DNA of 14,377 nucleotides, from positions 1 to 14,377 of the forward strand of contig JAEYWA010000207.1 of the NCBI GenBank assembly GCA_023431385.1, given 5' to 3'. This stretch comes from Bacillota bacterium. GTDB lineage: Bacteria; Bacillota; Clostridia; Acetivibrionales; DSM-1351. Under the pieces are notes generated by a model. That model saw only the letters and a program-made list of their open reading frames with translations, made no database searches and had not been told where the DNA came from. How positions within the stretch are numbered: position 1 is the stretch's first letter; the number at the start of each line of letters is the position of its first letter. Shown here piece by piece: positions 1 to 7,330 of the stretch. The position numbers and the translations under genes were made by a program.

Positions 1-507
1 AAAAAAGAAATTTGTAGATTGAAACTGTTCAAGATTTAAATAGAAGACTTTATGACCGGATAAAGAGCAAATGGTACTTATTCCAACTGCTATTGAGGTT
101 TTTCCTACATTTCCGGAAGCTGAATACACCGAAATTATCTTAGTGTTTTTCTCTCCAGAAGTCTTAATAACATTTCCTGCGTTTATGAAGCTATTAATAA
201 TATCTCCAGCAATTTTATTTACGTCTTTGTATTTATAAATTGAAGGAATATCCGAAACACCGCTGCTGCTTTTCCCCGAGGATAAAATCAAAATGTTTTT
301 TTTATATAAATTTCTTACCTCGTCATAATACTTTTCACAGGTTAAAATAATATCTGGATCAATCTTTTTTATCCATTCCTCAACGTTGAAGGAATTACTG
401 CAATAATTAACAAGCAAGGTCTCAGAAAAATTATGGGTAAGAGAATTACACAAATTGAACGAGTATTCATCATCATCGTCCAGAATCATTAATTTTATGA
501 GTGACAT
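1..507 (-). CDS. CpaE/TadZ-like P-loop ATPase with degenerate receiver domain (partial, C terminus off the left edge)
   Basis: The frame is open from an ATG at 507 to base 1 (169 codons, no stop), so only the N-terminal part is present. A GGAGA ribosome binding site at 518-514 lies 6 bases before the ATG. Residues 1-110 resemble a response-regulator receiver: an acidic patch (ILDDDDEY, residues 8-15) follows the first beta strand. The strand that should end in the phosphoacceptor Asp reads PDIILTC (51-57), so the Asp appears to be absent. Residues 124-140 hold a ParA/MinD-like P loop, SASGNVGKTS, with the P-loop Lys at 136; the extra signature Lys of KGGxGKT is a Ser here. The following strand reads VFYLNLE (154-160), as I recall from clostridial CpaE-like proteins. 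Family members localise type IV/Tad pilus or secretion machinery at the membrane. Family assignment is fairly secure; a role in pili is inference, since no pilus genes are visible. Confidence 0.8.
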   Translation of the reverse strand, partial: MSLIKLMILDDDDEYSFNLCNSLTHNFSETLLVNYCSNSFNVEEWIKKIDPDIILTCEKYYDEVRNLYKKNILILSSGKSSSGVSDIPSIYKYKDVNKIAGDIINSFINAGNVIKTSGEKNTKIISVYSASGNVGKTSIAVGISTICSLSGHKVFYLNLEQFQSTNFFF

Positions 508-582
508 TAGCTATCTCCAGTTTCTTTTGTAATAATCATTTTAAGTTTACCGGATATGAATAAAGAAGGTTCTGTTAATTCC

Positions 583-610
583 ATTATATTACATTTTAAA
601 TGATTGTCAA
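583..610 (-). promoter_or_regulatory. Strong sigma-A-type promoter of the CpaE-like gene
   Basis: On the minus strand TTGACA (610-605) and TATAAT (588-583) both match consensus exactly, separated by 16 bp. The expected start is near 576, giving a leader of about 70 bases before the ATG at 507. This separates the ATPase transcript from the lipoprotein gene upstream, for which no hairpin terminator is visible. Confidence 0.75.
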
Positions 611-655
611 CATATTTTTTACATTTTTGTTATTTTCTTTCATTTATTACATATT

Positions 656-1456
656 TTAATAACCATTTATTGATATTTTCCCGAATTTTGAACTTACTTT
701 TACATTGACATCTCCCTCTGAGCCTGTAAATTGGTTGTTAGATATTGTTCCAAATATATCAAGGGTTAGTCCTGCAGCTTTTGGAAAGGTTAAATCAATA
801 TTGCCGGTTTCGGTTTCAAAGGAATAGTCGCACTTTTTATAACATTCCGTCTTTATATATAGGTTTCCTGCGTCTACTTTCACCTGGGAACCCCCGGCCA
901 GTTTTCCGGAGTTAAGATGAACATTACCCTTTGCACAATGAAGGATCAGTCCTCCGGATAATGACTTAATTTCTGTATTCACTGCATTTAGTGCTGCATT
1001 GATATTTCCTTCATAAAAATCCTGCAAAATAAAATTACCCTGATCCTGTGAAATTTCCAAAGAATTTATTCGGCGTGGAATTGTAAGCTCAATTTCAGAA
1101 ATCAGGTCTTTTGCATTTTTTATATTACCGCTATAGTTTACAACAATATAGCAAGTACCTTCTTCAATACTTGTATCAACATTGAAGTTCTCAAGAAGTT
1201 TTTGAAGCTGCTCCACGGTTTTACTGTCCCGTACTGTATGCTTTGTTTTTACACTTATGTCAGGCTTGTCCCAGCAGTATATCTGTAGTATTCCCGAGTC
1301 TATTGAGACTTTAAGTGTCCTGACTTGTTTTGTAAGTTTTATTTGTGAATTCCCGAACTGGTAAGAGTCCTGCTTGTGAATTGTAACAGACTGTTGACCA
1401 CAGCCTGAGAGAAGAATTGCTAAAATTATAGAAATACAAATAAATATCCTTTTCAT
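656..1456 (-). CDS. Putative lipoprotein with DUF4097-like beta-repeat domain
   Basis: The 266-residue reading starts at the ATG at 1456, because AGGAG at 1467-1463 sits 6 bases before it; an in-frame TTG at 1471 would place the start upstream of this site. Residues 1-19 form a lipoprotein signal: KR, a hydrophobic stretch, then the lipobox LSGC with Cys19 as the predicted lipidated residue. The protein should therefore be anchored outside the membrane. The rest is rich in short beta strands with repeated 'GN(I/V/L)' turns (for example GNFILQ, GNVHLN, GNLYIK, GNIDLT, GKISING), which resembles the DUF4097/putative-adhesin beta-helical fold. The function of that family is not well established, and no catalytic motif is visible. 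It has its own candidate promoter. Lipoprotein status is quite sure; the domain name is less so. Confidence 0.8.
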   Translation of the reverse strand: MKRIFICISIILAILLSGCGQQSVTIHKQDSYQFGNSQIKLTKQVRTLKVSIDSGILQIYCWDKPDISVKTKHTVRDSKTVEQLQKLLENFNVDTSIEEGTCYIVVNYSGNIKNAKDLISEIELTIPRRINSLEISQDQGNFILQDFYEGNINAALNAVNTEIKSLSGGLILHCAKGNVHLNSGKLAGGSQVKVDAGNLYIKTECYKKCDYSFETETGNIDLTFPKAAGLTLDIFGTISNNQFTGSEGDVNVKVSSKFGKISINGY

Positions 1457-1487
1457 GGCCATCTCCTGCAAATCTCATATTGCAAGA

Positions 1488-1516
1488 ATGATACCATATT
1501 TTCCATTCATTCCCAA
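1488..1516 (-). promoter_or_regulatory. Candidate promoter of the lipoprotein gene
   Basis: On the minus strand TTGGGA (1516-1511) and TATCAT (1493-1488) are separated by 17 bp. They match the sigma-A consensus at 4/6 and 5/6 positions. The start would lie about 25 bases before the ATG at 1456. A long inverted repeat ends 6 bp upstream of the -35 element. Confidence 0.5.
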
Positions 1517-1522
1517 TTATTT

Positions 1523-1552
1523 CCTGTCCACTCCCCTTAAGGAATGGACAGG
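1523..1552. repeat. 30-bp inverted repeat upstream of the lipoprotein promoter
   Basis: Arms CCTGTCCA (1523-1530) and TGGACAGG (1545-1552) are perfect complements. After one mismatch they continue with TCC/GGA around a 6-base centre (1535-1540). No T-run follows on either strand, so it does not look like an intrinsic terminator for the isomerase gene ending at 1623. Its centre is about 57 bp upstream of the predicted lipoprotein transcription start, a position typical of activator sites. An operator is the favoured reading; an RNA hairpin in read-through transcript is the alternative. Confidence 0.55.
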
Positions 1553-1622
1553 CTACTTTAAAAAATAATAACTTATTGCAGAGGGTGTAAAAATTTGCAA
1601 ATCACAAGAATCTGTTATGGGA

Positions 1623-2426
1623 TTATTCAAACAGACCTTTCATATAACCTGCATAATGTGAAAAAACTATTCCCGGTTCTTCAAGATCAAGACACCATCT
1701 CTTCACCCATTCAAGTGATAGATAGCCCTTATAGTCATTTTCCTTTAACAGTCTTACAATATTCTTTATGGGGATATCACCACAGCCCATCATTTTATAC
1801 TTTACTACACCATCATTAACAACAGAATCCTTTATGTGAATAAAGCAAATATATTTCTTTAAATTTTCATATGTTTCCTCAATGGACTCATTAAAGAATC
1901 TGATTGGGTGATGTACATCCCACAGAACTCCTACACTATCAGAGCCAACCTTTTCAATAGCGGCCTTCAAAACCTTTGAATCGGCAAAAACACCGTTGGT
2001 TTCAACCAGAAGCTTAACACCCTTCTCTTTGGCCTTAGGAGATAGTTTCTTTAAATTTCCAATAACAAAGTCAATATCTACCTCTCCTGCATGAGGCTGC
2101 GCATCTCCCAGCACCCTGACATACGGAGCTCCGATTTTGGAAGCCAGATCAGTATAATCCAGAGCTTCCTGAATATATTTATCAATATTTAATTTATCAA
2201 ATAAATAGCTTGCTGATGTTAGGCAAGGGATTTCAAGACCTATTTTATTCAGTTTCTTCATAGTCAAATCTATATTATCTGCTGAGAACTGCTTGGCTTT
2301 CGGAACATAAAGCTCATTTCCTATACCCCGAATTTCAATACCGTCAAAGCCTATATCCTTAGCAGTAGCTAGCATATCTTCCCAACTCCAGCCAGGACAT
2401 CCCAGCGTAGAAAATGATATTTTCAT
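1623..2426 (-). CDS. Sugar phosphate isomerase/epimerase-like TIM-barrel protein
   Basis: The 267-residue reading starts at the ATG at 2426, preceded by GGGAGG (2436-2431) 4 bases away; the in-frame ATG at 2438 lies upstream of that site. It belongs to the xylose isomerase-like/AP endonuclease 2 TIM-barrel superfamily, close to the IolE/YcjR-type sugar epimerases. The expected metal-binding residues are present in order: Glu in LLVETNG (Glu143), Asp in VLWDVHHP (Asp170), His in FIHIKD (His197) and Glu in LSLEW (Glu239). The length is normal and there is no signal peptide, so it should be a cytosolic, divalent-metal enzyme acting on a sugar, polyol or inositol-type substrate. The substrate cannot be read from the sequence, and no sugar transport or kinase gene lies nearby. 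Family secure, substrate unknown. Confidence 0.88.
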   Translation of the reverse strand: MKISFSTLGCPGWSWEDMLATAKDIGFDGIEIRGIGNELYVPKAKQFSADNIDLTMKKLNKIGLEIPCLTSASYLFDKLNIDKYIQEALDYTDLASKIGAPYVRVLGDAQPHAGEVDIDFVIGNLKKLSPKAKEKGVKLLVETNGVFADSKVLKAAIEKVGSDSVGVLWDVHHPIRFFNESIEETYENLKKYICFIHIKDSVVNDGVVKYKMMGCGDIPIKNIVRLLKENDYKGYLSLEWVKRWCLDLEEPGIVFSHYAGYMKGLFE

Positions 2427-2440
2427 AATTCCTCCCATCT

Positions 2441-2547
2441 ACGCGTAAAGCGCGTACAAAAATAGTTATGTAAAGACACGCAGTGGCTTTTCGTAGCGCG
2501 AAAAATACTAATGTAGGTGCAAACTCATGTATACGCTTTTCACGCTA
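2441..2547. repeat. Cluster of GCG-rich imperfect repeats
   Basis: Two segments share the order cgta - gcgcg - aaaaata - three bases - atgta: 2444-2472 (with small insertions) and 2492-2515. The first also contains ACGCG (2441-2445) and CGCGT (2451-2455) as an inverted pair; the second is flanked by TTTTCG (2489-2494) and CGAAAA (2499-2504), also an inverted pair. A third related piece, tacgcttttcacgc, lies near 2531-2545. The segment stands out as GC-rich against AT-rich surroundings and sits directly upstream of the isomerase gene, where it would be in the 5' leader. Function unknown. Confidence 0.45.
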
Positions 2548-2611
2548 ACTCCCGTCCCTGTGTTACCAACACACCAGTTAAATTGTGATTAAATACATCT
2601 AACTTGTTTTC

Positions 2612-2640
2612 ATAATAACATTTTTTTCTAATGTCTGCAA
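2612..2640 (-). promoter_or_regulatory. Weak candidate promoter for the isomerase gene
   Basis: On the minus strand TTGCAG (2640-2635) and TATTAT (2617-2612) are 17 bp apart, matching consensus at 3/6 and 5/6. If used, the transcript would have a leader of about 180 bases carrying the GCG-rich repeats. Tentative. Confidence 0.3.
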
Positions 2641-2792
2641 GGAAACTAAATCCATTGAGCCTGTTTCATATAACGATAATAATAGCAAGTATGCCATATA
2701 GTATATATTATTATTCCTGGTACAGATTTTAGAATAATACGGAAATAACTAACGGAAATGAGTACAATTTATGTAAGGGTAATATCCGCATC

Positions 2793-3230
2793 TTATAAAA
2801 TGTAGATTTTCCAGAGAGAGCTCAGTGCTCTTGAAATGAAATAACCAATAACGCCTCCAAGGAGATTCAACAATATATCATCAACATCACTTATTCCTGA
2901 GTATGTTAAATATTGTGCTATCTCAATTATAAAGGTTACAAAAAGGGTGATAATTATTACTTTGTTAATTTTCATGCTTTTTATAAAAGGCAAAAGGAAA
3001 CCCAGCGGCATAAATGCCACTATGTTTCCAGCCAAATTTACTGCCACATTTCGGATTCCCATGCTGCCGGTCAGGTATTGCAATATAGTAAAAAACGGAA
3101 TCAGATTTATTCCTCTATGTTCATTTCCCCTGCCGTAATGGGAACTGAAGAAAGTAAGATAGGCCAATAATATAAGATATGCAAGAAGAAAAAACGCAGC
3201 TGTATACCTGATTATCTTTTTACCGGCCAT
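2793..3230 (-). CDS. VanZ-family small membrane protein
   Basis: The 145-residue protein starts at the ATG at 3230, with AAGGTGAG just upstream. About four membrane segments are visible, near residues 8-30, 62-82, 89-108 and 120-138. Family signatures are present: NLIPF after the first segment, then NLAGNIVAFMPLGFLLP, then E-x2-QYLT-x3-GISDVDDILLN-x2-GG-x-IGY. VanZ was first seen in a vancomycin-resistance cluster where it gives low-level teicoplanin resistance. Most genomic copies are stand-alone, and there are no vanA/vanH-type genes here, so no resistance role should be assumed. The gene lies 119 bp after purL in the same direction with no terminator visible between, so read-through from purL is possible. 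Confidence 0.87.
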   Translation of the reverse strand: MAGKKIIRYTAAFFLLAYLILLAYLTFFSSHYGRGNEHRGINLIPFFTILQYLTGSMGIRNVAVNLAGNIVAFMPLGFLLPFIKSMKINKVIIITLFVTFIIEIAQYLTYSGISDVDDILLNLLGGVIGYFISRALSSLWKIYIL

Positions 3231-3349
3231 ATTTACTCACCTTACTTTCAGTATTTATTCAGTACTCATAATTTAAACTGCTATAAATTCACATAAATCA
3301 CTTTTCCCAACCTAGTTATATTAACATAATCAAAGGATAGATAGAATAA

Positions 3350-6300
3350 TTAACTTCTGAAATAATCAACTCCTGCTTTAAACAGCTCTTGATCCTTTTC
3401 TCCAGGAACATTTTTATACAGGTTTGTTCCTATTCTCTCAGAGTGACCCATTTTTCCGAATACTCTTCCGTCTGGACTTGTGATGCCCTCAATAGCATTT
3501 ATTGAGCCATTTGGATTAAAACTTATATCATAAGTCGGTTTACCATTCAGTCCTACATACTGGGTGGCTATCTGCCCATTGGCTTCAAGTGTTTTCAATA
3601 CCTGCTCACTGGCAGTAAATCGTCCTTCTCCATGGGATATGGCTATGCTGTGAATATCTCCGACCTTAACATTGTTCAGCCATGGCGACAGGTTTGAAGT
3701 TATCTTTGTATTAACAAGACAGCTCTGATGACGTCCTATGGTGTTAAAGGTCAGCGTCGGGCAGCTGTCATCAATTTCTCTGATCTCTCCGAAGGGCAGT
3801 AGACCGAGCTTTATTAAAGCCTGGAAGCCGTTACATATTCCCATAACAAGGCCGTCTCTCTCTTTGAGAAGCTTCATTACGGCCTGACTAACAACAGGAT
3901 TTCTGAAGGCCGTAGCAATAAATTTTCCTGAGCCTTCGGGTTCGTCTCCGGCACTGAAGCCGCCCGGAATCATTATGATCTGGGAATTGTTAATTAATCT
4001 TTCCATCTCTTGGATGGATTCTTCTATATCATTGTGGGACATATTTTTTATTACCAGTGTTTCAACAATACCTCCGGCATTTTCAAATACCTTCTTTGTG
4101 TCATACTCGCAGTTTGTTCCGGGGAATACGGGTATAAATATTCTCGGTTTCGCAACTTTTACAGAGGGCTTAACCTTAGTGCAGGCTTCATATCTGTATT
4201 CAACAGGAGCTTCAAACTTCGGTCTGACCTTTGTGGGGAATATCTTTTCCAGTGGTGCCTGCCACTTTTCTGCAAGCATACTCAAGGACATTTCTGTTCC
4301 TCCTACAGCTATTTCGTTATTGGCAGCTGTAGTTCCGAGTAATGTATAGTTTAAGCCCGCAAAATCTGAACTTATATCGGTGCTTTCAGACAATTCAAGG
4401 ACAATCGAGCCATAAAGAGGCCTAAACAATAAAGCTGTGTCAATTTTATCATCAAATTTAAAACCTATCATATTACCAAAGGCCATTTTGCTTATAATTT
4501 CTGCTATACCGCCTTCTCTTACAGAACTTGCTGATAGTATCGACTTTTGAACCGCCATTTTGTGAACTGCGCTATAAATCTTATCCAGTTCATTAAAGTC
4601 TGGCAGGTTATTTTTATCCAATCCTAATTTTAAAAGCACTACCTTGCTGCCAGCAGCTTTAAATTCATTAGAAACAACATTGTTTACATTAACTGTATCT
4701 ACTGCAAAGGATACCAGCGTAGGTGGTACATCCAGCTCATTAAAGCTTCCCGACATGCTGTCCTTACCACCGATAGCAGCAGTTCCGAGCTTCATCTGAG
4801 CATAATATGCTCCTAAAAGGGCACTTAACGGTTTACCCCAGCGTTTTGCGTCCTTTCCGGGCTTCTCAAAATACTCCTGAAGTGTCAGTCTGATCTTCTT
4901 ATAGTCTCCGCCCATAGCAGTAATCTTAGCTACCGATTCAACTACTGCAAACACTGCTCCGTGGAATGGACTCCACATAGAAATTTCAGGATTATAGCCA
5001 TAGGACATTAAGGTTCCGGTAGTAGTGTCACCTTCCATTAACGGAAGCTTTGCAGCCATTCCTTCAGCCGGTGTCAGCTGGGTTTTGCCTCCATAAGGCA
5101 TTAACACTGTATTTGCACCTATTGTGGAGTCAAAGCGTTCTACAAGTCCCTTCTGACTGCATCTGTTAAGGTTTTGTAGATTATCAACCCATTTTTCAGT
5201 CAGGTCGTCAACTATTACATTACTATACTTGTCAAAATAGCTTTCCTCTTCAGGTGCTGCTATTTCAATATCAATTCTTTGCTTCGCACCATTTGAATTA
5301 AGGAATTCCCGGCTTAAATCTACTATCCTTTTACCTCTCCAATTCATCTTAAGTCTCGGAGCGGCAGTAACCTCAGCAACAACAACAGCCTCAAGATTTT
5401 CATTATTTGAATGCTTTATAAATTTGTCAACATCTGCCGCATCAACGACAACTGCCATTCTTTCCTGTGATTCAGAAATGGCCAGCTCTGTTCCGTCAAG
5501 GCCTTCATATTTCTTTGGTACCATGTCGAGGTTTATTTCCAAACCGTCAGCCAGTTCTCCTATAGCAACTGATACACCGCCGGCACCAAAGTCATTACAT
5601 CTTTTTATCAGCGTGCTTACCTCGGGATTTCTGAAAAGACGCTGTATTTTTCTTTCGGTAGGTGCATTACCCTTTTGAACTTCCGCACCGCAGGATACTA
5701 GTGATTCTTCGGTGTGAGCCTTTGAAGAACCTGTTGCTCCTCCGCAGCCGTCTCTTCCTGTTCTTCCTCCAAGAAGGATTATTTTGTCTCCGGCTGCGGG
5801 CTGCATACGCACTACGTTTTTCCTTGGCGCAGCACCAATTACAGCTCCGATTTCCATCCTTTTTGCAACATAACCGTCATTGTATATTTCGGCAACCTGG
5901 CCTGTTGCAAGGCCTATCTGGTTTCCATAGGAGCTGTAGCCAGAGGCGGCGCCGGTAGTGATTTTCTTTTGAGGAAGCTTACCGGGGGTGGTATCCTCCA
6001 TACGGGTTCTGGGGTCACCGCTTCCGGTCACTCTCATAGCCTGATATACATAAACCCTACCTGACAACGGATCGCGGATGGCGCCGCCGAGACAGGTCGC
6101 AGCTCCGCCGAAGGGTTCTATTTCTGTAGGATGATTGTGTGTTTCGTTCTTGAACATAACAAGCCATTCTTCATTCTTGCCATTTATTTCAGCATTAACT
6201 ACTATACTGCAGGCATTGATTTCATCGGATAAATCCAGATCCTCCAGCTTCCCCTGCTTTTTAAGAGCTTTCATTGCCATGAGGGCAACATCCATAAGGC

Positions 6301-7123
6301 AGATATCCTTATCGTCACGGCCTCTGTATATTTCCTCTCTGGCTGCCATATAGTCCTTATAAGTATCTTCTATTACTTTGGTATATTTGCCTTCCCCGAA
6401 CTTTACACTGTCGATGCAGGTAAGGAAGGTTGTATGTCTGCAGTGATCCGACCAGTAAGTATCTATCATTCTCATTTCAGTTACTGAAGGATCTCTTTTT
6501 TCTGTATTCTTGAAATATCCCTGACAGAACACAATATCATCAAAGGACATGGCAAAACCCATCTCCTTCAGAAGATCGGACAGTTGCTTGACGTCCATGT
6601 CAATAAAGCCGATAATGGTTGCTACGTCCTCAGGCTGTTCAACCTCGGTCTTAAGTGTCTGAGGCTTTTCCATTTTAGCTTCCTGACTTTCAACAGGATT
6701 TATATAGTACTTTTTGATAGCCGCAATGTCCTGTAGTGTAATGGCTCCTCCTAGTACAATAACTCTGGCAGCCTTTATTTCAGGTCTTTCGCCTTGTGTC
6801 AGCAATTGAATACATTGTGCAGCCGAGTCGGCTCTCTGATCATACTGGCCAGGCAGGTATTCCACAGCAAACGCCGTACAGCCGGTAGGAATTGAGTATT
6901 CTTCATCATAGGCCAAATCAACCGGTGGTTCTGAGAAGATAGTGTTTCGTGCCATTTGATATTCCTCATCACTGATTCCTTCAATATCATATCGATTTAT
7001 GATCTTTACTGATTCAAGGGCTTTGATGCCCAGTGTTTCGGTTAAGTCGGACAGAAGCCCTTGCGCTTCCACATCATAAGGTTTCTTTTTTTCAACAAAT
7101 AGTCTTTTTACCATGCTTCTCAT
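3350..7123 (-). CDS. purL: Phosphoribosylformylglycinamidine (FGAM) synthase, long single-chain form
   Basis: This cytosolic enzyme makes FGAM from FGAR, glutamine and ATP in de novo purine synthesis. The chosen start is the ATG at 7123 (1257 residues), since AGGAG at 7133-7129 lies 5 bases before it; an in-frame ATG at 7141 lies upstream of that site. Order of parts: a PurS-like N-terminal domain, the linker motif DTYWSDHCRHT (221-231), the first AIRS-type half with FKNETHNHPTEIEPFGG (from 324) and GGRTGRDGCGGATGSS (from 452), a second AIRS-type half with GGKDSMSGS, and a class I glutamine amidotransferase domain from about 994. The amidotransferase nucleophile is Cys1097 in GICNGFQ, with His1227 and Glu1229 in MGHSER completing the triad. 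All key motifs are intact. It is the long clostridial type, carrying on one chain what Bacillus splits between PurS, PurL and PurQ. No other pur gene is nearby, and a LysR regulator is divergent. Confidence 0.97.
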   Translation of the reverse strand: MRSMVKRLFVEKKKPYDVEAQGLLSDLTETLGIKALESVKIINRYDIEGISDEEYQMARNTIFSEPPVDLAYDEEYSIPTGCTAFAVEYLPGQYDQRADSAAQCIQLLTQGERPEIKAARVIVLGGAITLQDIAAIKKYYINPVESQEAKMEKPQTLKTEVEQPEDVATIIGFIDMDVKQLSDLLKEMGFAMSFDDIVFCQGYFKNTEKRDPSVTEMRMIDTYWSDHCRHTTFLTCIDSVKFGEGKYTKVIEDTYKDYMAAREEIYRGRDDKDICLMDVALMAMKALKKQGKLEDLDLSDEINACSIVVNAEINGKNEEWLVMFKNETHNHPTEIEPFGGAATCLGGAIRDPLSGRVYVYQAMRVTGSGDPRTRMEDTTPGKLPQKKITTGAASGYSSYGNQIGLATGQVAEIYNDGYVAKRMEIGAVIGAAPRKNVVRMQPAAGDKIILLGGRTGRDGCGGATGSSKAHTEESLVSCGAEVQKGNAPTERKIQRLFRNPEVSTLIKRCNDFGAGGVSVAIGELADGLEINLDMVPKKYEGLDGTELAISESQERMAVVVDAADVDKFIKHSNNENLEAVVVAEVTAAPRLKMNWRGKRIVDLSREFLNSNGAKQRIDIEIAAPEEESYFDKYSNVIVDDLTEKWVDNLQNLNRCSQKGLVERFDSTIGANTVLMPYGGKTQLTPAEGMAAKLPLMEGDTTTGTLMSYGYNPEISMWSPFHGAVFAVVESVAKITAMGGDYKKIRLTLQEYFEKPGKDAKRWGKPLSALLGAYYAQMKLGTAAIGGKDSMSGSFNELDVPPTLVSFAVDTVNVNNVVSNEFKAAGSKVVLLKLGLDKNNLPDFNELDKIYSAVHKMAVQKSILSASSVREGGIAEIISKMAFGNMIGFKFDDKIDTALLFRPLYGSIVLELSESTDISSDFAGLNYTLLGTTAANNEIAVGGTEMSLSMLAEKWQAPLEKIFPTKVRPKFEAPVEYRYEACTKVKPSVKVAKPRIFIPVFPGTNCEYDTKKVFENAGGIVETLVIKNMSHNDIEESIQEMERLINNSQIIMIPGGFSAGDEPEGSGKFIATAFRNPVVSQAVMKLLKERDGLVMGICNGFQALIKLGLLPFGEIREIDDSCPTLTFNTIGRHQSCLVNTKITSNLSPWLNNVKVGDIHSIAISHGEGRFTASEQVLKTLEANGQIATQYVGLNGKPTYDISFNPNGSINAIEGITSPDGRVFGKMGHSERIGTNLYKNVPGEKDQELFKAGVDYFRS

Positions 7124-7137
7124 GTTTTCTCCTATCC

Positions 7138-7153
7138 GCATGCATTGGCATGC
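7138..7153. repeat. Small GC-rich hairpin just upstream of the purL ribosome binding site
   Basis: GCATGC (7138-7143) and GCATGC (7148-7153) flank ATTG and can pair as a 6-bp stem with a 4-base loop. In the purL transcript the stem ends 4 bases before the AGGAG site. It could affect ribosome access or mRNA stability; that is inference. Confidence 0.4.
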
Positions 7154-7171
7154 TGGGCAAATATTAGTTGA

Positions 7172-7199
7172 CTTATATATCCAGATTTTCTACATTCAA
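7172..7199 (-). promoter_or_regulatory. Candidate purL promoter
   Basis: On the minus strand TTGAAT (7199-7194) and TATAAG (7177-7172) are 16 bp apart, matching consensus at 4/6 and 5/6. The leader would be about 45 bases and would include the GCATGC hairpin. On the opposite strand TTGACT (7168-7173) and TACATT (7191-7196), 17 bp apart, form a weaker promoter-like pair over the same DNA. I see no purine riboswitch core in the intergenic region. Confidence 0.42.
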
Positions 7200-7283
7200 A
7201 TTAATTAAATTCCCAAGATTCGAAATAAAATAATATTTAAAATTAATATACATAATTCAATAAAAACAAGCTGCCATGTTAAT

Positions 7284-7330
7284 TATAATATGATAAAATA
7301 TATTAGTAAAATTAATATTATTAATATATT
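7284..7330 (+). promoter_or_regulatory. Candidate -10 element and AT-rich inverted repeat before the LysR gene
   Basis: A perfect TATAAT occurs at 7284-7289, about 57 bases before the ATG at 7346, but no good -35 lies 16-18 bp upstream of it. Downstream, AATATATTA (7297-7305) and TAATATATT (7322-7330) form 9-bp inverted arms 16 bp apart, a possible autoregulatory site. The region is almost pure A/T, so both could be chance. Confidence 0.28.

Larger units (their letters stand above)
2427..2792. other. Gene-free 366-bp interval between the isomerase and vanZ-like genes
   Basis: I find no convincing coding frame. The half nearest the isomerase gene (2441-2573) contains GCG-rich repeated elements and a small hairpin, TGTGTT (2559-2564) with AACACA (2568-2573) around ACC. 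A candidate minus-strand promoter lies at 2612-2640. The rest (2641-2792) is AT-rich without clear structure apart from an AT-only inverted repeat at 2676-2714. Confidence 0.6.

Noticed and set aside
1523..1552. Terminator for the isomerase gene
   Set aside because: The stem is good but no T-run follows on the minus strand, so I list it as a repeat or possible operator.
1595..1819. Open plus-strand frame of 74 codons
   Set aside because: It lies mostly antisense within the isomerase gene, has no ribosome binding site that fits and no recognisable protein pattern.
2441..2600. c-di-GMP riboswitch or T-box in the isomerase leader
   Set aside because: I could not find the conserved cores of either RNA class on the transcribed strand.
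2676..2714. AT-only inverted repeat (ATAATAATA and TATTATTAT, 21 bp apart)
   Set aside because: Low-complexity A/T sequence with a long loop and no T-run in the right place; easily due to chance.
2793..3230. Glycopeptide resistance gene
   Set aside because: The protein is VanZ-like, but no other van genes are present and the family is widespread in Gram-positive genomes without resistance.
3975..6353. Several plus-strand open frames inside purL
   Set aside because: All are antisense shadows of a gene whose motifs are intact throughout.
7219..7224. TTCGAA as a PurBox-like site before purL
   Set aside because: Only one short core occurs, the flanks do not fit the known PurR box well, and PurR usually uses two boxes. 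No purine riboswitch core was found either.
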